From contig JBQTIY010000002.1 of NCBI GenBank assembly GCA_052387675.1, positions 310,001 through 374,000 of the forward strand: 64,000 bases of DNA, written 5' to 3'. Origin of the DNA: JBQTIY01 sp052387675. Lineage in GTDB: Bacteria > Planctomycetota > B15-G4. Shown in pieces: positions 16,813-25,637 of this stretch. The translations under genes were made by a program, and so were the position numbers. The notes below the pieces were generated by a model. It made no database searches. It was not told where the DNA came from and saw only the letters and a program-made list of their open reading frames with translations. The stretch's first letter is position 1; each line of letters starts with the position of its first letter.

Positions 16813-18151
16813 GCTTTCGCTCCTGCTCACCGCTCTCGGCACGCTGCTGGCCACGGCCCCCGCCTGCGGGGCTGCACAACAGGGGGCCCGCACGGCCACC
16901 GCCACGGTCACGCCCCTCGCCGCGCCGCTTGCGTTCGCGCAGCCAGCCCCCGGTCAGCCATCCTTCGCGCAGCCGCGGCTCGTGCTGCCGCGCGGAGACT
17001 TGGCGAAAGAATGTCAGGAGCGTCGCGCGCGACTCGCCGAGCAGCTTGGTCCGGGCGTCATCTGGGTCTCGGCGCGCAGCGGCGCCGATCTCGACCGCTT
17101 TTTCCAGGACGACGATTTCTACTACTTGAGCGGCGTAGAGATTCCCGACATCGCGCTGGCCCTGCATGTGGACGCCAGTGGCCGCCTGGCCGACGAGGTG
17201 CTCTTTCTGCCGGCGCACGATCCCAACTTCGAGGTGTGGAACGGCGCGCGCCTCTCGCCCGGCCCCGCGGCCGAAGACGTCACCGGTTTTCGGCGCACCA
17301 TGCCCTTGGAAGCACAGAAGACCATCCTCGCGGAGTGGGAGCCCACCACGCTCCACATGCTCGGCGAGAGCACGCTGCCGATTCCCGACACGCTCACGGC
17401 CCAGAGCACGCCCCTGCGGCGGGCCCTGTCGGCGCTGCGCCTGGTGAAGTCGCCCTACGAGATCGACTGCCTCACCAATGCGATCGAGATCACCTGCGCC
17501 GCGCTGCGCAATGCGCTGCCGGCGGTGCGACCGGGCGCCTTCGAGTACCAGCCGCAGGGCGCCATGGAGGGCGGCTTTCTCTCCTTCGGCGCCGAGCGTC
17601 CGGGCTTTGCTTCGATTTTCGGCTCGGGCCCCAACTCGGTGACGCTGCACTACAACGCCAATCGCCGGCAGATGCAGGACGGCGAACTCATCGTCATGGA
17701 TGTCGGCGCCAAGTACCGCTACTACTGCGCGGACGTCACGCGCACCGTGCCGGTCAACGGCCGCTTCACGCCGCGCCAGCGGCAGGTCTACGAACTGGTG
17801 CTCAAGGCCCAGACCGCCGCCTTCGAAGCGGCCCAGCCGGGCGTCACCATGAAACAGCTCGACACGATTGCACGCCAAGTCATCAACGAGGGCGGCTTCG
17901 GGCCGGACCGGCGCTACTTCAAGCATGGCCTGGGCCACTGGATCGGGCTGGATGTGCATGACGTCGGCGGCGGCGCGCCGATCGTTCCGGGCACGCTCTT
18001 CACCATCGAGCCTGGCATCTACATCGAAGAGGAAGGCCTCGGCGTGCGCATCGAGGACGACTACCTCATGACCGAGACCGGCGCCATCAAGCTCTCCACC
18101 GGCATTCCCAGCGATCCCGACGAACTTGAGGCGCTGCTGCACGGCTCATGA
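16799..18151 (+). CDS. Exported Xaa-Pro aminopeptidase-like M24 metallopeptidase
   Basis: A 450-residue protein of the aminopeptidase P branch of the M24 (pita-bread) family, which removes the N-terminal residue before a proline. The five metal ligands are visible: D301 and D312 (V-M-D-V-G-A-K, C-A-D-V-T-R-T), H380 (H-G-L-G-H), E404 (T-I-E-P-G) and E419 (V-R-I-E-D-D). The N-terminal creatinase-like domain spans about residues 65-215. The start is GTG 16799, which gives a hydrophobic signal peptide ending near A-P-A-C (C23), so the enzyme is probably exported, perhaps as a lipoprotein. This is unusual, since most PepP are cytoplasmic. It overlaps the next gene as ATGA. Confidence 0.9.
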   Translation: MATPKLSLLLTALGTLLATAPACGAAQQGARTATATVTPLAAPLAFAQPAPGQPSFAQPRLVLPRGDLAKECQERRARLAEQLGPGVIWVSARSGADLDRFFQDDDFYYLSGVEIPDIALALHVDASGRLADEVLFLPAHDPNFEVWNGARLSPGPAAEDVTGFRRTMPLEAQKTILAEWEPTTLHMLGESTLPIPDTLTAQSTPLRRALSALRLVKSPYEIDCLTNAIEITCAALRNALPAVRPGAFEYQPQGAMEGGFLSFGAERPGFASIFGSGPNSVTLHYNANRRQMQDGELIVMDVGAKYRYYCADVTRTVPVNGRFTPRQRQVYELVLKAQTAAFEAAQPGVTMKQLDTIARQVINEGGFGPDRRYFKHGLGHWIGLDVHDVGGGAPIVPGTLFTIEPGIYIEEEGLGVRIEDDYLMTETGAIKLSTGIPSDPDELEALLHGS

Positions 18152-19578
18152 AGCTGCGCGGCAACATCCTGCCCTTCGTCCTCGTCGAGGGACTGCTGCT
18201 GCTGGCCCTGGTCGTGCCCATCGTGCATGCGCGCTCCTTCAGCGAGCGCCTGCGCTACACGGCCGACAGTCCGCTGCTGCCCGCTTCGGCCCCGGACGAA
18301 GGGCAGTACATCCTGCTGCGTTCGCTGGTCATGGTGCTGGCGCTGCAGGCCTGCTTCGCGCTGCGCGACCTGTACCGCTGGAGCGTCATCACGCGGCCGC
18401 AGCTCGCGATCATGCGCTTGGTCGAAGGCGTGGCCACGGCCCTGCTCGGGCTGCCGCTCTTGCACTATCTCTTCGGCGTGGCCGATACGGCCTTCGAGCT
18501 GAACGGGCGGCTGCGCCGGCTCCAAGTGCACCCCATGCTCTTGCTCGCGGCCATCGGCGCCTGCTTCCTTTTGGCCTACGGCCTGCGCATGCGCTGGCCA
18601 CGCTGGCTGCGCCGCGCGCGGCTCGGCGACCGGCTGCTCATCGCGGGCAGCAGCCCCACCGTGGATGTCATCGAGGAGGAGTTGCGCCGCCGCAAGGACC
18701 CCGGCCTGCAGCTGCTGGGGCATTTAGAGGATCGCGATCCGCCGCCCCCGCACCGCCGCCACCTGGGCCGCTGCGACGACGTCGCGCGAGTCGTGTCCGA
18801 GCACGGCGTGCAACTCCTGGTCGTCGATCCGGGCGCGCGAATTCCCAGCGAGGCACTCTTGGCCGTGCGTTTGGACGGTGTCACCGTGCAGGACGCGCCG
18901 AATTTCTACGAGCGCCTCACCGGCCGGCTCTCCGTCGAGAACCTGTGCGGGCTGAGCCGCGGACTGGGCGGCGCGAGCGAGCCGGGCACCACCTACCCAC
19001 TGCTGCAGCGTGTGCTCGATCTCGTCGTGGCCTCTCTGGGGCTGCTGCTCGCGCTGCCGCTCTGCCTGCTGGTGGCTGCCGCCATCAAGCTGGAGTCGCG
19101 CGGACCGATCTTTTACCGGCAGGAGCGCGTCGGCCGCGGCGGACGGAACTTCATGCTGACCAAGTTTCGCTCGATGCGCGCCGATGCCGAGGCTGCCAGC
19201 GGGCCCGTCTGGGCTTCAGGCGACGATGCGCGCATCACGCGCGTCGGACGCTGGCTGCGCCGCTTGCGGATCGACGAGATACCGCAGCTCACCAGCGTGA
19301 TCCTGGGCGATATGAGTCTGGTCGGCCCGCGGCCCGAGCGTCCCTTTTTCGTCGAGGAGCTGCAGCGCCGTATCCCCAATTACGCGCTGCGCCACGCCGT
19401 GAAGCCGGGCGTCACCGGCTGGGCCCAGATCAACCACAGCTACGGCAGCTCCGTGGACGACGCCTTCATCAAGCTGCAGTACGACCTCTGGTACATCCGC
19501 GAGCGCGGCCTGGCGCTCGATGCGGCCATCCTGCTGCGCACCGTCAAGGTTGTGGTTCTGCAGCAGGGCGCGGTCTAG
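18148..19578 (+). CDS. Polyprenyl-phosphate sugar phosphotransferase (WcaJ/exopolysaccharide initiator family)
   Basis: A 476-residue polytopic membrane enzyme of the bacterial sugar transferase family. It moves a hexose-1-phosphate from a nucleotide sugar to undecaprenyl phosphate, the first step of a lipid-linked glycan. Four hydrophobic helices and a Rossmann-like CoA-binding-type domain (G-D-R-L-L-I-A-G-S-S-P-T) occupy the N-terminal ~280 residues. The C-terminal catalytic domain shows a reentrant hydrophobic helix, G-P-I-F-Y-R-Q-E-R-V-G-R-G-G, K-F-R-S-M-R, D-E-I-P-Q-L, L-V-G-P-R-P-E-R-P and G-V-T-G-W-A-Q-I-N. The ATG is coupled to the M24 peptidase stop. It opens a glycan locus that continues at 22056. 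Confidence 0.92.
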   Translation: MKLRGNILPFVLVEGLLLLALVVPIVHARSFSERLRYTADSPLLPASAPDEGQYILLRSLVMVLALQACFALRDLYRWSVITRPQLAIMRLVEGVATALLGLPLLHYLFGVADTAFELNGRLRRLQVHPMLLLAAIGACFLLAYGLRMRWPRWLRRARLGDRLLIAGSSPTVDVIEEELRRRKDPGLQLLGHLEDRDPPPPHRRHLGRCDDVARVVSEHGVQLLVVDPGARIPSEALLAVRLDGVTVQDAPNFYERLTGRLSVENLCGLSRGLGGASEPGTTYPLLQRVLDLVVASLGLLLALPLCLLVAAAIKLESRGPIFYRQERVGRGGRNFMLTKFRSMRADAEAASGPVWASGDDARITRVGRWLRRLRIDEIPQLTSVILGDMSLVGPRPERPFFVEELQRRIPNYALRHAVKPGVTGWAQINHSYGSSVDDAFIKLQYDLWYIRERGLALDAAILLRTVKVVVLQQGAV

Positions 19579-19596
19579 CCCGCTGCCCGGCGGCCT

Positions 19597-21699
19597 TCAG
19601 TCGGGCAGCGCCTTGGCGATCGCACGGATCGTCTCGGGCTCCAGCAGATCGAGTTGCTGCAGGAGCACGCGATCGCGGCGCAGGCCCAGTTCGGCGAGCG
19701 GACGTGCGCCCGGCCAGGCTGCCGTGTCGAGCAGGCGCAAGAAGTCGGCCAGCAGCGCCGCGTAGGCGCGCGCGTGCGGCTCGTCGTCGCCAGCCGCCGG
19801 CGGCAAGTAGTGGATGGACTCGGCCAGCACGACGCGCGGATCGCGCGCCTCGCGCAGCGCCTGCACCTGCGCCCGCCGCTCGATCTCCGCGCGCACGGAG
19901 CTGGGCAAGAGTCCGGCCGAGAGCAAGCTGCCCACCTGGCTGAAGGCGCTCTGCCGCACGAAGCGCTGGAAGTCGACAATGTGCTGCCGCTCATGTTTGG
20001 AGAGGGCATCCCGCAGGAGTGGCAACAGCTCGCCGCCGCCCTGCTCTCGCGCGAGGTCCAGCAGGCGCTCGGCCACATCGAGCGGCTCGTTGAGCGCGCG
20101 GCGCGCGGCCAGCGTATCGGCCGGCAAGGCCGCACCACGCGGCAGCCGCGGCGGCTGTCCGCCCGCAGCGCCCGCCGGCGCGTCGCGCAGTCCCTCGACA
20201 TCCAGATAGACCGTGCGATCAATGCCGGCGCCCGTGATCCCGGCGCCGAGGCTGGCGGCGAAGCCCAGTACGCGCTGCCTGCGTACGAGACACTCCTCAT
20301 AGAAGCCCAGCCCGTCCGGCAGGTCCACCTGCCGGCACTCTAAGCGGTCGTACCAGACGAGTTCGGCCGGGTGCGCCAGGGCCTGCCCGCCGAGAATCAG
20401 CGCTTCGGGAAAGTCCTGCTGCAGCGAGGCGACTTCGAGCAGTTCGCCGTAGATCCCGTAACTGCGGCGCGGCAAGCTCGACAAGAGCGGGATCTCCGGC
20501 AGACCGTCACGCACCAGGCCGGCGGCAGACTGGTCGAGCCAGGTCAGAAACGCACTGAGCTCGCGGGAGTCCCCCTTCAGGTGGTCGGCGTAACTCTGCC
20601 GCGCAGCAAGATTCCATTCCTCGGCAAGCCGCCGCGCGAGCAGGTCGGGCCCGCGGAATCGAGCCGGGTCTGCCTCCAGGCGTTCCTCGAGCGACTCGGC
20701 CCTGGGATTCAGGCCCAGGCGCCCATCCCAGCGGCGCAGCGCGGATTCCTCCAGGGCGCCGGGCGAGCTGAGACTCGCCAGCAGAGTGCGCGCCTCCAGC
20801 AGCCGGCCCGCGCGCGCGGCCAGGATCGCCAGCAAGCGATCCCTTGCACGGAGCATATGTGGCCCCACAATGGGCACCGATCGCAACGTGAAGTCCACTT
20901 CGGCTTCCCGTTCCTCGGAGGGCTGAGCCAGCAGGCTCTCCTCGAGCAGCCTCAAACTCGCAGGAACCGCCCGGCCCTCGTGCAGATCGTCCAGGACCCC
21001 ACGGATTGCCGCCTCGTGACGTCCGGTGAGGCGCACGAGCCAGCGCTGGAGCAGGCGGAGCCGCACACTCTGTGGTCCCGCGCGGAGAGCGGCGGCGAGT
21101 TCCTCCTCCGCGCGCTGAAACTCCTGGACCTGCAGGAGCCGCTCAATTTCCAGCGCGAGGGCTTCGAGCGCACCAGGGCCCGGTCGCAGCTCCAACGTCG
21201 CGCCCGCTGCACGGCGGGAATTCTCCGGTCCGCGGCGGGCCAACTCGAGCCAGTGGGCCGGCGACTCCGTGGACGCCGCCTCGGCAGCGAGCAAGCGCGC
21301 CACGGCGACCTCTTCGGATGCATCAAAGCGGGCTTGCAGCCAGTCAGGGGATTGCGGCTCCGCGACCAACTGCCAGAGCACCGCAGCGCGTCCTTGCTCG
21401 GCCGAGGCGATGTCCCACTCAGCTCGCAGGCGCAGGTCGGCGTGGCTGATCAGCGAGTGCTGTGTACGAGCCGCTTCGACATCGCCGCACTGCAAGGCCG
21501 CCCAGACGCGCTCCGTGAAAAAGTCGTCCGGCTCGGTTCGCAGCGGCAGCGGAGCCGAGCAAGCTCCGAGGGCGCCGGCCAACAGCACAGCCTCAAGAAG
21601 CAGGAGTCGGCCGCGCGCTCCAAGCACGGGCCGCGACGCGCTCCGGACTTGGTCCTCCAGGGCATCGTGCAGCCGCCCGGTCCATGCCCTCAGGTTCAT
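19597..21699 (-). CDS. Lipoprotein with TPR-like helices and C-terminal HExxH motif, function unknown
   Basis: A 700-residue exported protein not matched to a named family. After ~30 polar residues a hydrophobic stretch ends in A-L-G-A-C, a lipobox. Residues ~60-450 are helical and TPR-like (A-R-R-G-P-E-N-S-R-R-A-A-G, A-R-A-G-R-L-L-E-A-R-T-L-L). The C-terminal ~200 residues differ and hold H-E-R-Q-H at 569-573, the zinc-binding pattern of gluzincin peptidases. A glutamate in E-R-R-A-Q-V-Q-A-L (E607) is a candidate third ligand. The gene is on the minus strand between the sugar transferase and the O-antigen-ligase-like gene, with an AT-rich shared promoter region upstream. A surface metallopeptidase is a reasonable but unproven reading. 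Confidence 0.7.
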   Translation of the reverse strand: MNLRAWTGRLHDALEDQVRSASRPVLGARGRLLLLEAVLLAGALGACSAPLPLRTEPDDFFTERVWAALQCGDVEAARTQHSLISHADLRLRAEWDIASAEQGRAAVLWQLVAEPQSPDWLQARFDASEEVAVARLLAAEAASTESPAHWLELARRGPENSRRAAGATLELRPGPGALEALALEIERLLQVQEFQRAEEELAAALRAGPQSVRLRLLQRWLVRLTGRHEAAIRGVLDDLHEGRAVPASLRLLEESLLAQPSEEREAEVDFTLRSVPIVGPHMLRARDRLLAILAARAGRLLEARTLLASLSSPGALEESALRRWDGRLGLNPRAESLEERLEADPARFRGPDLLARRLAEEWNLAARQSYADHLKGDSRELSAFLTWLDQSAAGLVRDGLPEIPLLSSLPRRSYGIYGELLEVASLQQDFPEALILGGQALAHPAELVWYDRLECRQVDLPDGLGFYEECLVRRQRVLGFAASLGAGITGAGIDRTVYLDVEGLRDAPAGAAGGQPPRLPRGAALPADTLAARRALNEPLDVAERLLDLAREQGGGELLPLLRDALSKHERQHIVDFQRFVRQSAFSQVGSLLSAGLLPSSVRAEIERRAQVQALREARDPRVVLAESIHYLPPAAGDDEPHARAYAALLADFLRLLDTAAWPGARPLAELGLRRDRVLLQQLDLLEPETIRAIAKALPD

Positions 21700-22055
21700 T
21701 TCAGTAACCTATTGCTATTTAATGCTTTAAATCTGTTCGTTGAATGTTTGGCTGCCCGCCAAGGCCATGGCGAGGCCCTTGGCCGCCTCAGGACCCCTCC
21801 AGGTTCAATGCCAGCAGACAGCTCTAATGTCATTGAATACAACTGGTTACATCCTCGGAACGCCACCGCCGATTCATTGGCACGGCAGTTGATAAGGGGA
21901 ATGCTGCCGAGGATTTTTCGGATGCTCAATCCGGCGGAGCGCTCGGGATCGGGCCTGGGCACCGCACTACGGATTGTCGGGAGGAGGATAGGGTCGGCTC
22001 CGTTCGACGGAGCCGGCCCTATCACTTTTTTCGGAGCGCAGAGGCAGGCCTCGCG
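21700..22055. promoter_or_regulatory. Divergent AT-rich intergenic region
   Basis: These 356 bases separate the minus-strand lipoprotein gene from the plus-strand O-antigen-ligase-like gene. The part nearest the lipoprotein start is strikingly AT-rich for this genome and holds an inverted repeat ATTTAA-TGCT-TTAAAT at 21717-21732, a plausible promoter or operator. A second, milder AT-rich patch lies at about 21825-21895. No convincing -35/-10 pair could be fixed. The distal end holds a strong intrinsic terminator (separate entry). A short open frame at 21901-22062 is treated as unproven. Confidence 0.5.
21988..22031 (+). terminator. Strong intrinsic terminator upstream of the O-antigen-ligase-like gene
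   Basis: A 15-bp stem (21988-22002 pairing with 22008-22022, one G-T wobble) closes a five-base loop, T-T-C-G-A. It is followed after three bases by six T residues (22026-22031). The orientation ends plus-strand transcripts. It sits only 25 bp before the ATG at 22056, and the gene behind it is on the opposite strand, so it must end, or attenuate, a transcript that begins between about 21700 and 21985. Confidence 0.8.
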
Positions 22056-25000
22056 ATGCTGATCCTCAGCTTGCTCCGCTACGCCCTGCTCTGGGCAGTC
22101 ATCCTGGGCTCGGCGCGCTTCGCCTGGATGAGCAGTGCGGCGGCGACGGCTTACGACCACCGGGTGCCCTGGGGCGTCATGAGTTGCGCGCTGGCCTGGG
22201 CGGTCGGCCAGTTCCTTGTGGCCGGCTTGCGGCGGCTCGATCGGGAACGTTGGCAAAGTCTCGACGCCACGCGGCAGGCTTTGGCGGCGCTCGTCACCGT
22301 CCTGTGCATCGCCGCACTGTCCCACGTGGAAGGGCATGTGTCGATCCGAGTCCTGCGCGACGAGGCGGCTCCTCTCACGCGCTGGCTCTACCTGCTGGTT
22401 TGCGCCCTCACTCCGCTCTGGCTGTCTCTGTCAGCGCGCACGGCCAGCGCGGGCTGGCAGTTGCTGCTCATCGCCATCGCGGCCACTTCGCTCTCGGGGG
22501 CGCTGCTTTTTGTGCCAGCGCCCTTTGCGGTGGGCCTGGCGCTCACGGCCCTCGCCTTCCAGCTCGATCCGCAGCACCTGCGGCTGCCGCGCCGCCCGGC
22601 CCTGCTGGCGCTGCTCGTCTTCTTGCTGCTCGTCGGCGCCGCGAGCTTCTTGGGACACAGCCCTCTCGCGGCGCGAACCGCTCTGCTCTGGGTACTGGCC
22701 TTCAGTGTGCTGGCCTTCGCGCTCGCCATGCAGGCGCGGGACGAGCGCGCCTGGCGGCAAGTCACCGGCACGCTGGTGGCCACCGCCGCCGTCATGGCTG
22801 GCTGCGCCGCTCTGGTCACGGCCTTTCTTGCCGAAGAGATCGCTCTCGAGCCCGCGCTGCGCACGCGCCTCTACCTTTTCCGCCAGCACCCCAACTTCCT
22901 GGCGCCCTTCTTCGGTTCGCACGCCCTGCTCGCCGTGGGACTCGGCCTGACCGCGCGCCGCTGGCTCGGACGCGCGCTCTGGCTGCTCGTCGCTCTGCTG
23001 CTTATGGCGTGCACGCGCATGACGGGCTCGATGACCGGCCTGGCTTCGATGCTCGGCGCCCTCGCAGCGCTGCTGGTGCTGCTGCTCGTCGCGCGGCGTG
23101 CGCGGCACTTGGCCTTCGGTCGCCGCTTTGCCTTGGCCGGGCTGCTCATCGTGCTGCTGAGTGGCGCCACACTGCTGCTGGCCGGCGACCGGCTGCAAGA
23201 CTTCGTCGAAGCCCGCATGGGCCGCTTCGCGGCCAGCAAAGACTTCCGCGCGGATGCCTGGCGTAACAGCCTCTCCGTCATCGCCCAGCATCCCTGGCTG
23301 GGCGTCGGGCCGGAGACCTTCCTCGCCTTGGAACGCTTCAGCCCGGGCAGCCGCTACTTCAACGCTCCCGAGGCGCCCCACCCTCACAATGTCTTCCTCT
23401 ATGTGGCGCAGTCGGCGGGGCTGCCCGCGCTCGTCCTCGCGCTGGGTTGGATCACGGCCATGCTCCTGGCGCTTTGGAGGCGCGCTCTGCTGGCGGCGCG
23501 ACTGGGCCCGGCGCCGCCGGGTAGCACGCCATCACTGGTGCTGCCGATTGCTTTGCTGGCCGGCAGCCTCTGCCTGCTCGCGGCCGGACTGGCCGATCTC
23601 GGCATGTCGCAGCTCACTTTGCTGCCGGCTCCGCTCTTCCTGTTCGCCGGGCTGACGTGCAGCGCGAGCCCCTCTTCTGAAAGCCGCCGCGTACCGCTGC
23701 GCGCCTGGCTCTGGGCCGGCGGACTCGTGGTGTGCTTCATTCCCTTCGCGCTGCAGCCCTTGCGTGCACTCGGTGCACTCCAGCAGGCCCGCCTGCTCTC
23801 CTACGAAGCCGGCCTGCGCGGCAACGACGCCGTGCTCCAGGCCAAGTCGCGGGCCGCGGCCCAGCGCGCGCTGTCGCTGGATCCGGCCACTCCCGAGGCG
23901 CACGAACTCCTGGCGCGCTGGCTGGAGAGCACGCCCGGTGGCTTTGGCCCGGCGCGCGACGTGCTCTTGGATCTCATCGCGCTGGCTCCGGGCGACGGCA
24001 AGTCGCACGGCGTGCTGGCGCAGCTCTATCTGCGCAACGGGATGATGAATGAAGCGCTCACGGAACTGGAGCGCGCGCTCGCGGATCCGCAGGGCAGCCC
24101 CAAGACGAACCGCGACCGCGCCGACCGCATCTGGTGCCTGGCGCAGCTCGGACGCCGCGACGAAGCCCTCCAGGCCCTGGTCGATGCGCTGTATTTAGGC
24201 GCCGGAGTGCTCGCCGAGATCCGTTGGATGCCGCCGGCGGCGCCGCACTATCGCATTGCGATGAGCGGCTCGACGCGCGAGCGGCCGCTCGAACTCATCG
24301 AAGCCCTGGACATCCTCTTCGCCCGCCGCGTCACCGAGCAGCTCGCCGGCCTGCCGGTAGGACGCGCCTTCTGGATGGACACCTACCGCTCCTTCCGCGT
24401 GGCGGGCCGCGATGATCGCGCGGCCGCCGTGCTCGACTGGCTCGAGGCTCATCCCGAGAGCCTCGTCGAGAACTGGACCATCGCTGCCGAGCGCGGCGAG
24501 CTGGCCCTCAGCGCCGGCGACGAGAAGCTGGCCGTCGAGCTCTTTGAGCGGGCCGCTTCGCTCTCGAACAATGCCTACTACCTGCAGCGCGTGGCGGAAG
24601 CACAGCGCACGCTGGTCCCGGCCGCCGACGCGCTCCAGACGGCGCGCGCCGCGCTCGCGCGCGGAAGCGAGATCCTCGATCTGCCGACCGCCTTCCACGA
24701 GAATCTGCTCTCCCAGGCCCAGGCCGAACTCGGTCAGCAGCGGCCGGGTGCCGCCGCGGCCCTGCTGCGCCGCACGCTGCTCTTCCACGACGATCTCTTG
24801 GAGCGCGCGCGCCTGCTGCTGCGCATCGCCGAGCTGCACCGCGAGGCCGGCGAGCACGGCCTGGCGCTGGACGCCGGCCGGGAGGCCCTGCAGCTGCTCG
24901 CGGCCAAGCCCTACCCATGGGCCAGTCTCGTCGAGGGCCTGACCGACTCGCTGCCGGCGCGCCTCTGCCGCCTCATGACCGCCAGTTGGTCGGATCTGGG

Positions 25001-25637
25001 TTACGACGCCGAGCGCCAGCAACGCGAGGCCTGGTCGCTGCCCCAGTATTTCTCGGCGCGCGAAAGCCCCTCGCTCTTCCGCCTCAGGCTCGCGGCCAGC
25101 TTGGGCCGCGTGGACCATCTGCTGCGTGAGGCCGAGCTGCGGCTGCTCGACGATCAGTACCACCTGCCCGCGCTCTGGGCCCGTCTTCAGGCGCTGGAAG
25201 CGAGCGGCCGGCACTTCGAACTGGCCGGGGCGATGCGCGATCTCGCCGAACGCTACGGCCGGGTCGAATCGGCGCACGTGCAGTTTGAGCGGCGCGTCGA
25301 GGCCATGCGCGCGCGCCTCGACGACCCGCAAACGCTCAACGATCCCGAGGCCTGGCGCGAACTGGCCCTGCTGAATCTGCTGCGCGGCCGCTATGCCGAC
25401 GCACACGGGCTCTTCGAGTCGGCGCGCGGCCTGCTCGAGGATGATCCCGAGCGCGAGGCCGAAGTCTGCGGCTGGCAAGCCACGGCGGCCTTCCTGGCCG
25501 GCCGGCCGACCTTGGCGCGCGAGGCTCTGCAGCGGGCCGTGAGTCTGCTGCCTCAGGACGCGCTCTTGGCTCTGCGCCTCAGCGTCATTCCGCCCGATGT
25601 CATCGACACGCCCCTCGGCGCAGAGGCACCGCGATGA
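22056..25637 (+). CDS. O-antigen ligase-like polytopic membrane protein with long C-terminal TPR region
   Basis: A 1193-residue protein. The first ~560 residues hold about 12 hydrophobic helices with the Wzy/WaaL (O-antigen ligase or polymerase) pattern. The family's periplasmic loop with conserved P-H-P-H-N-V-F-L follows G-V-G-P-E-T-F, near residues 423-455. Such enzymes join or extend lipid-linked glycans on the outer face of the inner membrane. The remaining ~630 residues are TPR-like helices (A-A-Q-R-A-L-S-L-D-P-A-T-P-E-A, G-R-Y-A-D-A-H-G-L-F-E-S-A), far longer than in standard ligases. The stop overlaps the next gene as ATGA. A leader terminator precedes the ATG, so expression may be attenuated. 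Confidence 0.85.
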   Translation: MLILSLLRYALLWAVILGSARFAWMSSAAATAYDHRVPWGVMSCALAWAVGQFLVAGLRRLDRERWQSLDATRQALAALVTVLCIAALSHVEGHVSIRVLRDEAAPLTRWLYLLVCALTPLWLSLSARTASAGWQLLLIAIAATSLSGALLFVPAPFAVGLALTALAFQLDPQHLRLPRRPALLALLVFLLLVGAASFLGHSPLAARTALLWVLAFSVLAFALAMQARDERAWRQVTGTLVATAAVMAGCAALVTAFLAEEIALEPALRTRLYLFRQHPNFLAPFFGSHALLAVGLGLTARRWLGRALWLLVALLLMACTRMTGSMTGLASMLGALAALLVLLLVARRARHLAFGRRFALAGLLIVLLSGATLLLAGDRLQDFVEARMGRFAASKDFRADAWRNSLSVIAQHPWLGVGPETFLALERFSPGSRYFNAPEAPHPHNVFLYVAQSAGLPALVLALGWITAMLLALWRRALLAARLGPAPPGSTPSLVLPIALLAGSLCLLAAGLADLGMSQLTLLPAPLFLFAGLTCSASPSSESRRVPLRAWLWAGGLVVCFIPFALQPLRALGALQQARLLSYEAGLRGNDAVLQAKSRAAAQRALSLDPATPEAHELLARWLESTPGGFGPARDVLLDLIALAPGDGKSHGVLAQLYLRNGMMNEALTELERALADPQGSPKTNRDRADRIWCLAQLGRRDEALQALVDALYLGAGVLAEIRWMPPAAPHYRIAMSGSTRERPLELIEALDILFARRVTEQLAGLPVGRAFWMDTYRSFRVAGRDDRAAAVLDWLEAHPESLVENWTIAAERGELALSAGDEKLAVELFERAASLSNNAYYLQRVAEAQRTLVPAADALQTARAALARGSEILDLPTAFHENLLSQAQAELGQQRPGAAAALLRRTLLFHDDLLERARLLLRIAELHREAGEHGLALDAGREALQLLAAKPYPWASLVEGLTDSLPARLCRLMTASWSDLGYDAERQQREAWSLPQYFSARESPSLFRLRLAASLGRVDHLLREAELRLLDDQYHLPALWARLQALEASGRHFELAGAMRDLAERYGRVESAHVQFERRVEAMRARLDDPQTLNDPEAWRELALLNLLRGRYADAHGLFESARGLLEDDPEREAEVCGWQATAAFLAGRPTLAREALQRAVSLLPQDALLALRLSVIPPDVIDTPLGAEAPR

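Noticed and set aside
21900..22000. JUMPstart/ops element for RfaH control of the glycan genes
   Set aside because: A GGCGGAG string is present, but the full ops pattern GGCGGTAGNNTG is not.
20371..22062. 563-codon plus frame opposite the HExxH lipoprotein
   Set aside because: It is low-complexity Gln/Arg-rich shadow coding. Only its last 54 codons, beyond the opposite gene, were kept as a weak leader-peptide idea.
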